From Lineus longissimus (taxonomy: Eukaryota; Nemertea; Pilidiophora; Heteronemertea; Lineidae): 64,000 bases of DNA. The stretch lies in the NCBI RefSeq assembly GCF_910592395.1, contig NC_088309.1:498501-562500 (forward strand), given 5' to 3'. Shown here in pieces: positions 32,728 through 45,143 of the stretch. Position numbers and translations under genes: made by a program. Each line of letters starts with the position of its first letter. Position 1 is the stretch's first letter. The notes beneath the pieces were generated by a model, which was not told where the DNA came from, did not search any database, and saw only the letters and a list, made by a program, of their open reading frames with translations.

Positions 32728-35700
32728 TTATAAAACCCCGTCAGCGTGATCGATACTGTAATTCCAATCATAAAATGCATATCTTGGTGAATACGTGACG
32801 TCTTCTGAAGTTCTCCTTGACTTATCCGAATCCTTCTCCTTCTTCTTCAGTTTCTTGCTGTCCTTTTCTTTCTTTCCATCCTTCTCCTCCGCCTTTGGCT
32901 TCTCGTTATCCTCTTTCTCTTCTGGGAGCAGACCAACGCATTCTGCATATGACGGAGGTGCTGCAAGTCAAATGGAATGCGAAACTATTCATCATAATAG
33001 AGCACAGGATGAACGCGCGATGCCGAAGGTACTGAGTTCGAACCCACTAGGACCTGTCTCGTCGATGAACCTGTTGTTTGTGCTGTCAAGTGAGACCAGA
33101 CAACGGATGTCTATCATGTTTTAAATGCTGTTGGTCGTTTGGGCGGCCCGTTTGTACCTTCTATTGACTGCAGGGGAAGGGTTTGCATGCTTGTCCGCTT
33201 AAAGTAAGAGACGGACAAGAGATTTGGGGGTGCTCGAGGCTACGCGTTTGCAGACCACCTCCATGCCAAAAAGCATAGAATTGTCATAGCGAGTAAGTAT
33301 AACTTACGGATGCCATCGGGTAGAGACGTGGTAGACGTTGGTTGATGGACAATGGCATTGTTGACATTGTTGGTGGCCGCCTGTGTCGCAGCTTCAGCAC
33401 CTGGTGTATCCTTCGAGGTGAGAGGTGGGATGGATACTGGTGGCACGGTGGCTGTGGCTGTGCCCGGCGTGTAGGGGAAGAACATTCCCTGTAGGGGGAT
33501 CGTACCGATCACCAACGGCACGCTCATTTCAAGGCACGTGGCAAGACCAGATGGAACGATTTTGAACTGAAAATGTAACAGGGCGCAAAATCAATGGTCA
33601 GCAAAGATTACGGAGAAAGGTTGTCAACCAACATTGAAGAATTCATAGTTACTGGTCTAATTCAATGTGCTTTGTGTGGTGCAAGCTGCAAGATCTGATT
33701 TTCACCCGAAAACGAGGGTTCGCAAGGATGAACCATGTGCTATAGTTCTGTTCAATGAACTTACCTCAAGTTCATATCGTATATCAATAATACTACAGTC
33801 CTCCTTGTCATTAGTCGGGGGGATAGACGGCACCTGCATTTGGTCGGTCCAGATACACGAACCGCCAGGTTCAATCTCGGGCTTTTCGACATCGGCCATT
33901 GTCCATGACCTTCTCTTCACGTGACCTTGAGCTCTGTAGGTCACGCACTGTAAAATGAACATGATTTGACGAGACCCCTTGGTACACTATATGTTAGTTC
34001 AAAATGGATACATTGGTGTTGTTTTTAAACATTGGTGACTTATCATCCTTGGGCTAGGTATGTCTGTGGTCGAGGTCATTAACCTCTAACGACTGACATT
34101 TTCGAACACTACGAGCGGATCGACGTGTGCCCTGTTGATACTTATTGGGTTCATCGACATTCCATGCTGACTTATATGTGGGTGGGCAAATCCGAGGCTG
34201 CAGTATCTAGAAACTATTCTCAACATCAGCAACAGCGCAACACCTACCTGTTTCAGTCCTGCCTTACTACGAAATACAGTTCTATTCGAGTTGTTCGTAA
34301 TTTCTGCATTCAGTGGTATCGCCTCCCCTGGTACATAGCCCGTCTTCTCCATTCGGAAGACAACCTGTATCGGCCCGGATTCACAGCACAGGCAACATAA
34401 TGTTTTCTGCTTTTCCCTTTGTTCGGGACTCTAGAAATGAGGAAACAAATCAGAAAAGTGATTCGATCGACCAGTTGCGAGGTTTGGGCAAGAGTTCGCT
34501 AAGCCGCCTTGACGCCAACGCGGATTTGCGAACGCGAAAGAGTTGCGGGCTACTAAGGACAGGGTGTCTGCTAATAACGAACGTTTTTCTACGACAAGCA
34601 TGTAATGCGAGTTGCACCCACATTGGAAAAATATCAAACACAGAAAAATAGTTTAAAAATGAAACGGGAGACGAACAAAGATACTGAAGGGAAATTCCGC
34701 CCACTCCTTTAAACCCCGGTATCGGTAATGTTCGTGTCGGTGATGGTATAGATTTTTCACTGACACCAAAACGAGATGGAAGACCAACATCAAATACGAG
34801 TTCTAACTGGTTGTGTTTTGAGCTGTATTAGTGACAGCGCTGTTTCATATTGTCAAGATTTTAAAACGATTTTTACAATTATGCGGTGTGTATACGAAAG
34901 GTTCGATGGCTTTGATGCCAAAACGATATGTAGAGAAGATTCCAGTTTCCACACATTATAAGGTCGCTGGTTTTGAAAAACGAAATCGATTTGAAGTTAC
35001 GTTTGATGTGTTGGGCCGCGAAGAAAATGTGACTGGTCTGGCTTTTCCTAAAGGGAGCGGTTGCCAATTGAGACGCAAGACTACTCACGCTCAGCCCCTC
35101 GATCTGATTCAGGTCTTTATGGGCAATCACGGTGAACGGTCTCGACACAACCTTGTCACGTCCGTCTATTATCTCACAACGGGCTGTGGCTTGGAAGCGG
35201 ATCTTCCCAAGTAAACCTTCGTAGGAGCTCGGCAGGTTTTGGGGCAACGTATAGGAGAAGTTGTGGGTGTATCGGCCAGGGGTGATTTTATGATCTTTGT
35301 TATCTGAAAGGTGTAACTGGGTTTAAGTGACTGATATCATACTGGAGGCAATGATTTTCTCACCGAACTACGCGAGGGTGGAGCTAAAAATAAAGGCTGG
35401 GCCAAAATCGAGGCGGCAGCCAATATAGAAATAAAACATTCACGAAGTCATCATTGTCATTTCGGCCTTAAAATGTTTACATTACCAAGTTAGCCTACCA
35501 AGTGGGAAATCGATCTTTTGGGTGAAGTATCCCTCGTGGGATTTGTAATGTCTCGTCTCGGTCCTCCTGCTGTCTCCAGTCCCCCGAGTCACCTGCTCTG
35601 TCCAGTGGCAGTAAGCGCCACCAGTGAATAACACGGTCACACCTGAAAAGTATCAAAACGTTTGAGATACATCACCGTGTATGATGTACCAGATATGAAC

Positions 35701-36395
35701 AAAAGAGCGTATACTGCGTCCAGGTAGATTTTTCTATTCACAGCTGGAAACGGATTCAACATATCTGAACACTCTAGTAAATGGAAGTATTTGGTATAGT
35801 AGAGTATAGGGATTGTAGACCTGGAACAAAAAGTATTCAACACCCATTAGAATAGAAGCTAGCCAACACCAGATCCGAGCCGCACAACCAAAACCGTAGA
35901 CACCACATGTTCTCAGGACCGCATACCCCGGGCCGATACTGCTACCCCTTCAGCCCTGCCCTCGTCGTCCATGTACAAGACATTGGTCTCCACCAAACAA
36001 CACGTTCACGAGCCAACATACTAGAAACAGCCTCCGCCATGCAGTGCAGCTGTATAACACAAAGAAATGTACTTTAAAGACATTCCACTTTCACATTCTT
36101 AATACATACATTGTACAATACGAGTCGTTCTCACATCGCTCCATCTTTACTTAAAGGTCAAAGGGCAATGGACAACAAGATGTAACTTCATACTTAACAA
36201 CATAAGAATCCACCACTGATTGCGATAACATTCTCTTGCCTTACCTCTAACAGCGATCTCATCTAATACCTCCATATTGAGGTGGCCTTTCACCAACTCT
36301 CCCGCCTGGTAAACCGGTTCCTGTCGATCGTACGCAATGGCAAAAACACTAATCTTCGCCGCCATAGAAAGCGTTGAAATCTTTCTCGTCGCCAT
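32728..36395 (-). CDS. Arrestin domain-containing protein (ARRDC-like)
   Basis: Alpha-arrestin adaptors link membrane cargo to NEDD4-family ubiquitin ligases. Minus-strand exons: 36245-36395, 35499-35642, 35089-35303, 34248-34430, 33765-33947, 33308-33566 and 32728-32960. All are GT-AG, the phases close, and TAA is at 32730-32728, giving about 455 residues. N-domain: KISVFAIAYDRQEPVYQAGE, LVKGHLNMEVL, PGRYTHNFSYTLPQNLPSSY. C-domain: CCESGPIQVVFRMEKTGYVP, GEAIPLNAEITNNSNRTVF, IVPSGLATCLEMSVPLVIGT. The last exon gives PPPSYAECVG, a PPxY WW-domain ligand, then a Lys/Glu-rich tail. The start at 36395 has a strong context (AAGATGGCG); Met 36365 is an alternative that fits shorter family members. 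It lies in tandem with, and downstream of, the TRAF-like gene on the same strand. Confidence 0.9.
32995..33055 (+). mobile_element. Possible tRNA-like SINE remnant in ARRDC intron
   Basis: TAGAGCACAGGATGAA followed by GAGTTCGAACCCACT (B-box-like, 33034-33044) has tRNA-like order. No flanking duplication was seen, so the call is weak. Confidence 0.3.
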
Positions 36396-37560
36396 CTTGG
36401 GGCCGAACGATGAAAACAATTGATAGAAAAGTTGCAATCACCCGCCTCCGAGATTTAGAAAGTTCCCGTCAAAGCATGAGACTGCCTGGCTGTTGTCTAT
36501 AAGGCATACTAATGGCGCTCCCGCAGTATTCAAGTTAATTTGATGCAGATTGACGTCATGCGCAAGCTCCCTCTTTTAGCCACAAAGGCGCCAGGGGTTA
36601 CTGTAGTATCTTATCTTCTCGATGTTTGTTGCCATTGACAACATCTCCAACTAAACATCGTATTCTTTACGTGCTGCTACTTACCTCTTTGATGTCTGGG
36701 AAGCTTTGTTACGGGGGAGGCTGTAGCGAAAAGGACGTCTTATGATGACGGCGGGTATGTATGGATGTATTTGCTGATATGCTGATATAGGTTTACAATG
36801 AATACAAACCCTCTGGAAAGAAGGAGCGAACATTCGCTCTTTAAAAGCTAGTTTGGTGATCGCTCTTTGATATGTCCACTCTGCTATATCTTTCTCTTGT
36901 TAGTTTCACCACATCAGAAAGTATTCTCCGATCACTGACGGTTAGGCCAATCAGCACATCAACGTTTCCCTCTTCTGTCGTCTGACGAGCGATTACTAAA
37001 TGAGCTCTTCTGAGCGAATTTCGATTCTTCTTTTAGGGTCCGTCCTGGGGTAAGGTTTTCTCTGAATGCGATTTTTCTTGCAACGCACACGCGGAACCAG
37101 CATCATTTGTCATGCGATCACACATGCCCTGCGCGATTCCAAAGCAAAACCGCGTTCAGTGGAAACCTATGGACCGCGTTCAGCTGGCCTAAGCCTGGAG
37201 GAGTGAAATGTCACCGGATTTCTGGGTAATGGACTCAAGACACATAACAAACTGTTTACAAGTTAACTTGATGTTGACTTTAATGCAACCAAAGATACAT
37301 GTATAGACGTTGTACTTATGCAGTAATGCAACTTCATAAACATAGACACAAGAATAACAATAAGAGGTAAATGAGTATGGCTGTCGACTGAGAATCCCAT
37401 TGTGGACGTGACTGAGATAATGTTTTCCCTGGTTTCTTAGTGTTGTTCATCTTCCTATACCCCCTGATGCGGACAGCCTCTCGGATCAAACTCTTCCTCC
37501 GTTCCTCCTTTTTGTCAACAATGTTAATATGACAATCGCACTTCTTGCTACCAAGCATAG
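36396..37560. other. Spacer between ARRDC-like and TRAF-like genes
   Basis: Holds the ARRDC promoter and the TRAF-like 3' UTR. Nothing else recognised. Confidence 0.5.
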
Positions 37561-40244
37561 CTAGGTATATGTTATTCGTTCTATCGTCTTGTCATCTAAA
37601 TGCACTTTGATGTAGAGTCGGTCGTCGATGATGTACTTTCCGCCCATCAGTTCAGACAGTGGCAGGAATCGCGGAAAACCTGAAATAACACTTCGGATAA
37701 TGCTTAACTGCGCAAAACTATCGTCTTACAAATTTCACTATCTTATCAAGCACATGATGATGTAGGCAGGTTTATGAATGATGCAGATAAACTTCCATGA
37801 GTACGAGCGCTATAGAGATGCTGAACATCTTTATCAAGTGTTTCTCTGGTGTTCAACTTGCCTATGCTCAGGTTTCTCTGTAGACCTGGTCTGCCAAGGA
37901 ACAACTCGTTCTCTTTAACTGGGTTCGGCACAAATGTCCTTGTGACGTGGCATTTCTCTGCCTCCTCTGATTGGTCGAGAACGGAGAAGGTGAGAGGAAT
38001 GATGAAGGGCCACGCGAGCAAGCCATCATATTCGCCCTTCATGATGCAGAAGAAGAGCGAGACAAACTGGCCTTGAGCTGAAGGTGGAGAAGAGTTCTTT
38101 GATCAGAAACTATACTGTCAGGATGGTCGCTGAATTGAGCGGCAACAATCTATAGATAAGGCAGGTTTCTTATCCCCTACGAACGACAAAGTACGAAGCA
38201 GGAAAGTCTATCATGCCACCATGTCCTGTGTTAATAATTCATTTACGCTACACTCATTCATCGGCATTACGTTGTTTCGCCCCCTTACCTCGATGTTTGA
38301 TAGAAGTATTCAGACCGAGTCCAATACACGGTCTATTGTCATCAACAAAGCCCGCTCACACCTAAGCCTCAATTCCCATTGTTCGACTGTCGCTTCACTG
38401 GGGTCGATTACAGGCCAAAACCGGCAAGGGCAAATCACCGTTATGGGCTAGAGAAATCTTCAAAAACCTGGGGTGATACAATACTTTTCAATAATTCCAC
38501 GCTCAGTTGAGAGAGTATACCTTTTCCTTCGCCATTTGGGCAGATGCTGCACAGCATTCTGTAACCACGAGGATGACTCAGAAAAATAGGGCTGTAGATG
38601 ATCCGTCTCGTCCCCGACATGGCTTCCGTCAGTCTCTGGCGGACGTTATCAATGCGCCAGATGAGCTGGTGTTTACCGTGGACTACCTTGAACCTCCTCA
38701 CCCGATGTTCAACCTACAGAGCAAATGAAAAGTGGTCATAGAAATGTATCCCTAACCGACCTGACAACACTTCAAAGAGCCCAATGTCTCAGTCAGTTGT
38801 ACTAAAACACCAGCCAGAGACTGGGTTTAGCACAAGTTCCCAACAGGCATCCGACCCGAGTCATTCCACAACCATCGATATCAGGAAGGGAACAGGCCCG
38901 TTATCATACTGGCGTACTGACCCACCAACACTTGTCCTCAGGCTATATTGTACGACACTCTGCCATTGCTCCCATCAATCAACCCAAGGGGTACAAGGCG
39001 GACAACACCTACGACCTGGTCACCGCGCTTTGGACGAGAGGTGAGATAGACTCAGTCGCCAGTCACGACAACCAAATAGCCAAAGGCTAGCAAAATTGCC
39101 TTGAACCCAGTCCTGTATCGCTATCCCAGAACAGAGGGACGTAGGGTATGCAGTTGGGTATTCGTGTCGAAGATGATGCAAAAGATGGCATTTCTTCGAA
39201 CATGTAAATTGGTGAAAACGAATACTTGAACCTTTTGATAAGAGCCAAGTGGAGAGAGAATTGATACAAAAGTGGTGATCGAGGTGGTGATCATACCTTG
39301 TTCACTGTGTCAAGCCGTTCTGTGAATACTTCTGAATGGTTGGTAAGCATGCGCTTGGCCTCTTGCAGATCGAGAGCTATCTGATACAGCGTCTCGGCTT
39401 CTTCAGGGGAAAACACCCTGGAAAATACACGCACTTTTAAAAAACACCCTGTAATATTTTCCAGGCCTCAGGCGCTACAATAGTTGCTCTGAGTTTCACT
39501 GATATGACACGTTCAATCCACTTGAAAACCACTTTCACCAGTAAAGCGCGAGGTTGCCATGGAGGCGTGCCTCGTTGTAAAGGTTCCGTACCGGCAAATT
39601 GAATTTTAAGTCGCTCTCCAATTTCTCACCTAACTATTTTGCAATATAAAATTAAAACACTGCAACTTGTCGATACCGGTATACGGTATCTGACCACTCA
39701 GTACTTTTATAAGAGACTCCATTGGTAAAGTCCCAATGAATAGAAGCAATGCGCAGATAACGACGTAACATGAGTAATATCTGCCTGGCACGATGATCTC
39801 GATGCGGGAAATTGACACTGAAACCCAGCCAATTGGCCGGTATTAAAGCAAGGTATTAAAGTCATGATTAATGCCGTTTTTCTACTACGCCCGGGTCAGC
39901 AAGAAGCGACAAGGAAGAACAAACATTTGATGAATTAGGACTTACGTTGCTCCGTCAGCGTTAAGCCTGTCCGCAGATGGGGTAGAAAATTCTCTGAGCG
40001 CGCTGTCCACATCATCATCCCGAGACAGCATACTCAATGACGAAGCTCGCTTCTGTAGTTTCCTGGCGTTCTTTGGCTTGATCTTCTTCCGTTGGGTGGT
40101 GGACTTGCTTCTCCCTCCTGCTGCTGACGGTCGGCGGCTACCCACAGTGCTTCCCTTTCGTTTCGGGGTAGTGGTCTCCTTCGCCTTGACTTTCGCTTGT
40201 CGCGCAGCCCTCAGGATGGATGCAGCAGCTCCCGCGTGAAACAT
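37561..40244 (-). CDS. TRAF-like coiled-coil plus MATH-domain protein
   Basis: Minus-strand exons 39946-40244, 39297-39417, 38521-38713, 37862-38077 and 37561-37679 give 315 residues, with TAG at 37563-37561. The first exon is basic and Ser-rich (KRKGSTVGSRRPSAAGGRS). The second is a short helical segment (FSPEEAETLYQIALDLQEAK). Exons 3-5 form a TRAF-type MATH domain: HQLIWRIDNVRQRL, SGTRRIIYSPIFLSHPRGYR, FFCIMKGEYDGLLAWPF, FSVLDQS, GFPRFLPLSEL, DDRLYIKVHL. MATH domains of TRAFs bind receptor tails and trimerise through the preceding coil. No RING or TRAF zinc fingers are visible, so it would not be an E3 ligase by itself. The intron after 37862 uses a GC donor (AG|GCAAGT) with a normal AG acceptor; only this join preserves the domain. 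Further exons upstream of 40244 cannot be excluded. Confidence 0.85.
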
Positions 40245-42241
40245 ATTGGCAGGTTACGTTAAGGCCGCAACAAAAAAAGATTTTTCGTTTCGCTCAATTA
40301 GTTCGAATGAGTCTGTATACACGTCAGCAGTGATTGTGGTTACAATGCGATACTTTCAAGGCGTCGATTCCATCGTTGAAAAGAAGTAAATTTTGTTCCT
40401 AAGTTACTTTACCCTAACTGCGCACTATGCACACACGTAGCCTTACAGGAGCACGGACCGGACAGAAATGCGAAAATTATCCACTGGACAGGTTTGAAAT
40501 AACCATTAAGAAGTATGACGTAGGACGCTGTCGAAATGTTTCAAGTATAGAACTGCGGTTTGAATTGATCGATGAAACACCTGAATCTAACGTTAGTAGT
40601 GGCTTATGAATTTATTATCACCAGCAGTCCCCCGTGTCCCATGCATGTTCAACATGATGACATGATACCGATAACATTCTTAAAGGATGTGCCTACAATG
40701 ATAACCCCCTAATACCCGCCTGCTGTGACGAGTATACCACTGGAGTTTCTAGCAGATATGGTATCAGTCGTAACTGGGCCATGGCAGATCTAGCAGGCAT
40801 GGAGAACTGGTATCTGATTGGTTGTCATTGATGTGACGTCATCCATGATGTTGGCCTCAGGCATAGCCGCGTCACACCTTAGTTAAGAGCGCTTTGTACT
40901 GCCTCTCTCTTAGTCAGCTAGGCTGTTCTACCACCATCTGCGATGAGAGCTGGGGAGTTTCTGCCCCATCCGACCGCGTCGCCTCTGCAATCACCAAGCC
41001 AAACAATCGCCAATCGATCGGCTTTCATCGTTCATTTACGACCCATGTTGAGCCAGCACACGGACGGTAAAGGCATTGTACTGATCGCTGTTACGGTATT
41101 TCAGGCTGGAATTGAAATGTACGAGCGTTCAGCTAGCTCATGAGAGAATCATCGTAGCAATATATAATTCAGTACTTTCTGGGCAAGGCTGCATACTTTC
41201 ATCACTGGTATAGTTATCGTATTCTGATATGAATATGGACTGGTGCATGCGAAGGGAGGTCCACTGTTACAACTAGGTAGAGATTCATACAAAAACACTG
41301 CGGATTGCCTTGGTTTTCCTGGCCCGGTAAGTTGACTTTTTAACTCATACTTTGTGTTTCAAATGGCAGCCTAGTCCGTGTTGGTGTATACACATTGGAG
41401 AGTTTTCGCAAAGCAACCGAAACGACGCCAACCCGACCGCCTATCCCATTTGGTGACAGGCAAGTGGTCGAATAAAGGGATTGGCGTTCGCGTTCGGGGG
41501 CCTTTCGAAGACTCTCGAATATAGTCTTTGCCGGGAACGCTTCATTCTTACCACGTCAGTCTCAGATAACCTGGGGAGACAATGACCATGTGGTTGCCAA
41601 ATATCCCGAAGCTACATTTCCTGATGATATTCATACCAGATACAGTGCGAGACAGTATGCTCCAATAACCAATCGCATTCCGTCCGTCATGCCACGATCA
41701 CAAACACTTTTTGAGTAACTGCTGTATCCCATGACATCCCTAAACTGTTTTCATCACCATCGTTGTAAGCAACCTGACGATTTTCTCCCGTTTCTTTCCT
41801 CAGAGGATGTTTTCAAGAAGTGGCCACCTGTCATTGGTCTCCAACGACGATGGTGATCTCAATTTTACGGTAGGCATTCTTCTTGACGCAACAATGCTTC
41901 AAGTTCCTCCGGCTACAGTATAAGTTGTCCCGGGATAAGTCGTCCCAGTGTAACATCTGTCAGTGCTTCCCCTATTTCAGTGTTTCCCCTCCAGTCCACT
42001 AGTAAGGGTAAGGCCTCCACTAACCAAACAAACAGATACCATACCGCGATTTCGTCCCGGGACCATTCGTCCAGAGAATGATTCGTCCCCGGAGATGATT
42101 CGCCCCTGGTTCATTGCATGAAGTTAATACTCAGTAAAGGGGTAATAATCCATCTTTGAGTACCTTTATGTAAGCGTTTGAGTTGACCTCTCTGGAATAT
42201 CATTTTTCGCAATGACATTTTTAAACTGCTTACAATGCTTG
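40245..42241. other. Intergenic, repeats only
   Basis: No coding exon was recognised. It holds a fold-back element (41398-41516). A run of degenerate words like GATTCGTCCCCGG and TTCGTCCCGGGA lies at about 41925-42110, perhaps an old repeat. Confidence 0.45.
41398..41516. repeat. Imperfect fold-back element
   Basis: GAGAGTTTTCG at the left end pairs with CGAAGACTCTC at the right. The inner blocks (ACGCCAACCC against TTGGCGTTCG) also pair. About 120 bp, resembling a small non-autonomous DNA element; no clear target duplication. Confidence 0.45.
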
Positions 42242-42299
42242 TATCAGGGACATCAGCTTTAGATGTTGCATATCAGGGACATCAGCTTTAGATGTTGCA
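42242..42299 (+). repeat. 29-bp direct repeat, two copies
   Basis: A perfect duplication that begins TATCAGGGACATCAGC, just before the tail-anchored protein gene. Confidence 0.9.
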
Positions 42300-42420
42300 T
42301 ATATACTTATCTATACAGTTATGTGTCGGCAATATCAACTGGCATGACAGGTTCAGTTGTCTAATTGTACCATCTTCACAAGTCCATATTAAAACTCATT
42401 TTCATTGGCCCACCCGAGAA

Positions 42421-45143
42421 ATGATATCCGAACTGTTTCAGTCCATCTTCGGAAGAAAGCGTGGTAATGACGATGTGACATGGACAACACCGGCGAGAGA
42501 TCAACTCCCCAAGATAAAGGTGGAGCCGATGTTTCGGGACAAGTTGGAGCATATACTGCGGCATCGTCCAGAGCCTGATCCTGGCGAGGAGGAGAGGGAT
42601 GAGGCCAGTAGTGAGGGCGAACACGGTGCTCAGGTTTCGACTTTAGATACGACATGTAGTACTTTAGACACGAGTGCCTTTGGTCAGTATGATCTTCAGT
42701 CAGCTGATCGTGTTGAGGGTCCGACCAGAATTGCTGACGACGAGAGTGAGGGGTCCTCGTCTGATACCGACTCGGCTCCCATTAGAAGTCCTTTTGATAT
42801 TAGGCTCTACGCGGGGGCTTTGAGCTATAACAGTTGGGACAGGCCAAGGAATGGCAGCGTCTTTGACTCGAATACCTTTGACACATTTGAGACGTTTGAA
42901 ACAATAGCATTTAGCGCGGAAAGTTCTGTGTCGGATACCGATTGGCACATCATTCCGGAGCCCGCCTCCGCGGTAACAGCACAAGACAACACTGAGTGGG
43001 ATGGAAGGCACATGGCGGCTTATGGGGCGTCTCTTCACGTACCCTCCACTGGTGACGATAGACGAGGTAGTATTAGGTCGAGTTCTTCAAAGAAGTCAGT
43101 GACGTTTTCTGAAACTGCGCCGGTGTACATCGAAAATGCCCCGGTGTACATCGACAATGACCCGGTACGCATTAACGTAAATGATCCGGAATACATCGAT
43201 GTTGAACCGTCACCGGATTACGAAGACGAAATCAAAGTTCCTGCGGCGCCTATGCAAGACAGCCACAAGAGACAGGGCACAACAAGAGGCAAGGACATCA
43301 TACGGCTGAGGGAAATCTACGGCAAACCCATCGTGTCCAGCACTGCTGTGGCCAAGGTGAATCCGATATATGTCGAAGATCGGTTGGATTCGGCTGAGGA
43401 ACAACATGAATCTCTCACAAAGCCGGAGGTGGCACTGTCCATCAATGACACCTACCTCAAACAACTACGGATAGAGAAATATAGACTCAAGTCGGATGTT
43501 AAGAATAATAATGATCCATTGGTCGACGTTGGAGGGAAGGAACCTCACGATATTGATGGTATTTGGACAATCGATAAAAAACAGGTGAGTTCATTTCAAT
43601 CTTCCATTGCCTCCTCCTCGGGGGTTTCCATCTCAACAACAACAACAACGACTGCCGCGTGGGGAGGTTGCTTATACACACACATCTTCTAATCTCTCAT
43701 CAAATTCAGATCAATGAGTTACTGCATCAAAACCAACAAACGAAATGTATAAGAATGTTGTTTGAGACAATTCGAATATAAAATAGAGTGATATGTTGGT
43801 GTGGACCTATCTGAAAGCTACATGTCTATAAGCCTTTGAACACCAACATCTCATCAGGGTGGTATAAAACCATGAGCGTCAGCATGGAGGAATTTTGACT
43901 GCGTCAGTCGTGTTCGGACAATGGCGTCTTGACATTATATTTCAACGCTATCGAGTGAATAACCTTGCCCGATATTCCGCCCAAAGTTGGGTGCGCCGGT
44001 TTAGGCGGTAACCCGCCATGCTGCCAATCAACACTGGGCAAAGTTTCCGTTCAATGCGCTGCGGTGTATGGGCAAAAGTACTGCTGAGTCAGCCAAAGTA
44101 TAAGTACCCAACATGATTAGTATGTTGTCAGTATAGGCAACCTCCGGAGTCCATCTCAGACATCAACTGACGGGGAAAAGCACTCAACATGCTCATTAAC
44201 CAGTAACCAGAATTTAAAATCGATGCATACCGGTACATTTTATGGTCACGATGTATGCATAACGGAGGGGTTGGTTAAATCGATCCTTCAGTATATGTAT
44301 CATTAAACCAAACTCTCAATGGACTGTGTATAAGCAAATATTAATGACTATACTCATATGTGGGGAAGTATTGAATTCACCATGAGCACCATGAACAGGA
44401 CCATTGCAAATTGCCATCCACCATCTACACACTCAGGCTATACATAAAATCATGTCAGCTAAACATGAAAGCCCAAGGTGAATTTTAGGTGGAGATTTTA
44501 CGTACAACATACGTTTGGCTTACAAGAGTGGGAGAAGTACAACCGAACAAATCTTCCACATCAGGTGATTAACCGAAAAACATGTTGACGACCAGAAGGA
44601 ACTACATCACAATTTCATCGGCTCCATGAGGGCTTTTGACCACGTGTGGCACGAAGGCCTATGGACGGTCATAAGGGACAACAACACAACATCGATGAAC
44701 CCCTTGTCAAAATCACCAAAGCGCTCTATGAAGACGCAACAAGGGTAGTGTTCCAGAACAACCAATCCGGCGAGTTCTTGGAGTCCGACAAGGATGTCTT
44801 CACTCCCCTGCACTCTTCAACAACGTATCAAGCAACGTGCGCTTTGCAGACGACATCGACCTGACAGCAGGCGACGGGGGAGAACATTAAGATCTCTCTG
44901 CATACCCGGGTAGAGAGATCTTTTTAAAGAAAAGAGAAGGTCACTTTTTTCATTTTCTCATTTCAGTCAATCTCGAATTCGTTGGACTACGAGTTGCGGG
45001 GCTATGACACACTCATCAAAAAGACATTAGACAAGGAAAGAAGGCGCAAAACTGGTCTCCTTATCGTACTGGCTATGCTTGTGTTCCTCTTCTTAGCTTG
45101 TGGGATAGGTATGATAGTATACTTCGCTAAACATGCTTCGTGA
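42421..45143 (+). CDS. Unrecognised acidic tail-anchored membrane protein
   Basis: Two exons, 42421-43584 and 44967-45143, join in phase 0 to 446 residues. The first 388 are polar, Glu/Asp/Ser-rich and probably disordered. The end is ERRRKTGLLIVLAMLVFLFL…GMIVYFAKHAS: one hydrophobic segment (about 418-441) followed by a handful of residues, so the protein is predicted to be tail-anchored with its N-terminus in the cytosol. Visible motifs: KKSVTF (224-229), which fits the RVxF docking motif of protein phosphatase 1; IKVEP, which fits a sumoylation consensus; and a short repeat PVYIEN / PVYIDN / PVRINV / PEYIDV. No family is recognised. The start at Met 42421 (MISELFQSIFGRKRG) is chosen over the ATG at 42292 because the residues between look non-coding. 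The intron carries a reverse-transcriptase fragment. Confidence 0.7.
44500..44880 (+). mobile_element. Non-LTR reverse-transcriptase fragment in intron
   Basis: In shifting frames it gives GRSTTEQIFHIR, MRAFDHVWHEGLWTVIRD, LVKITKALYEDATRVVF and NVRFADDIDL. The last holds the FADD catalytic motif of the RT palm. Several frame breaks and a truncated 3' end show it is dead. Confidence 0.8.

Noticed and set aside
34125-35214. Plus-strand open frames over the ARRDC-like locus
   Set aside because: Shadows of minus-strand exons that have splice sites and arrestin similarity.
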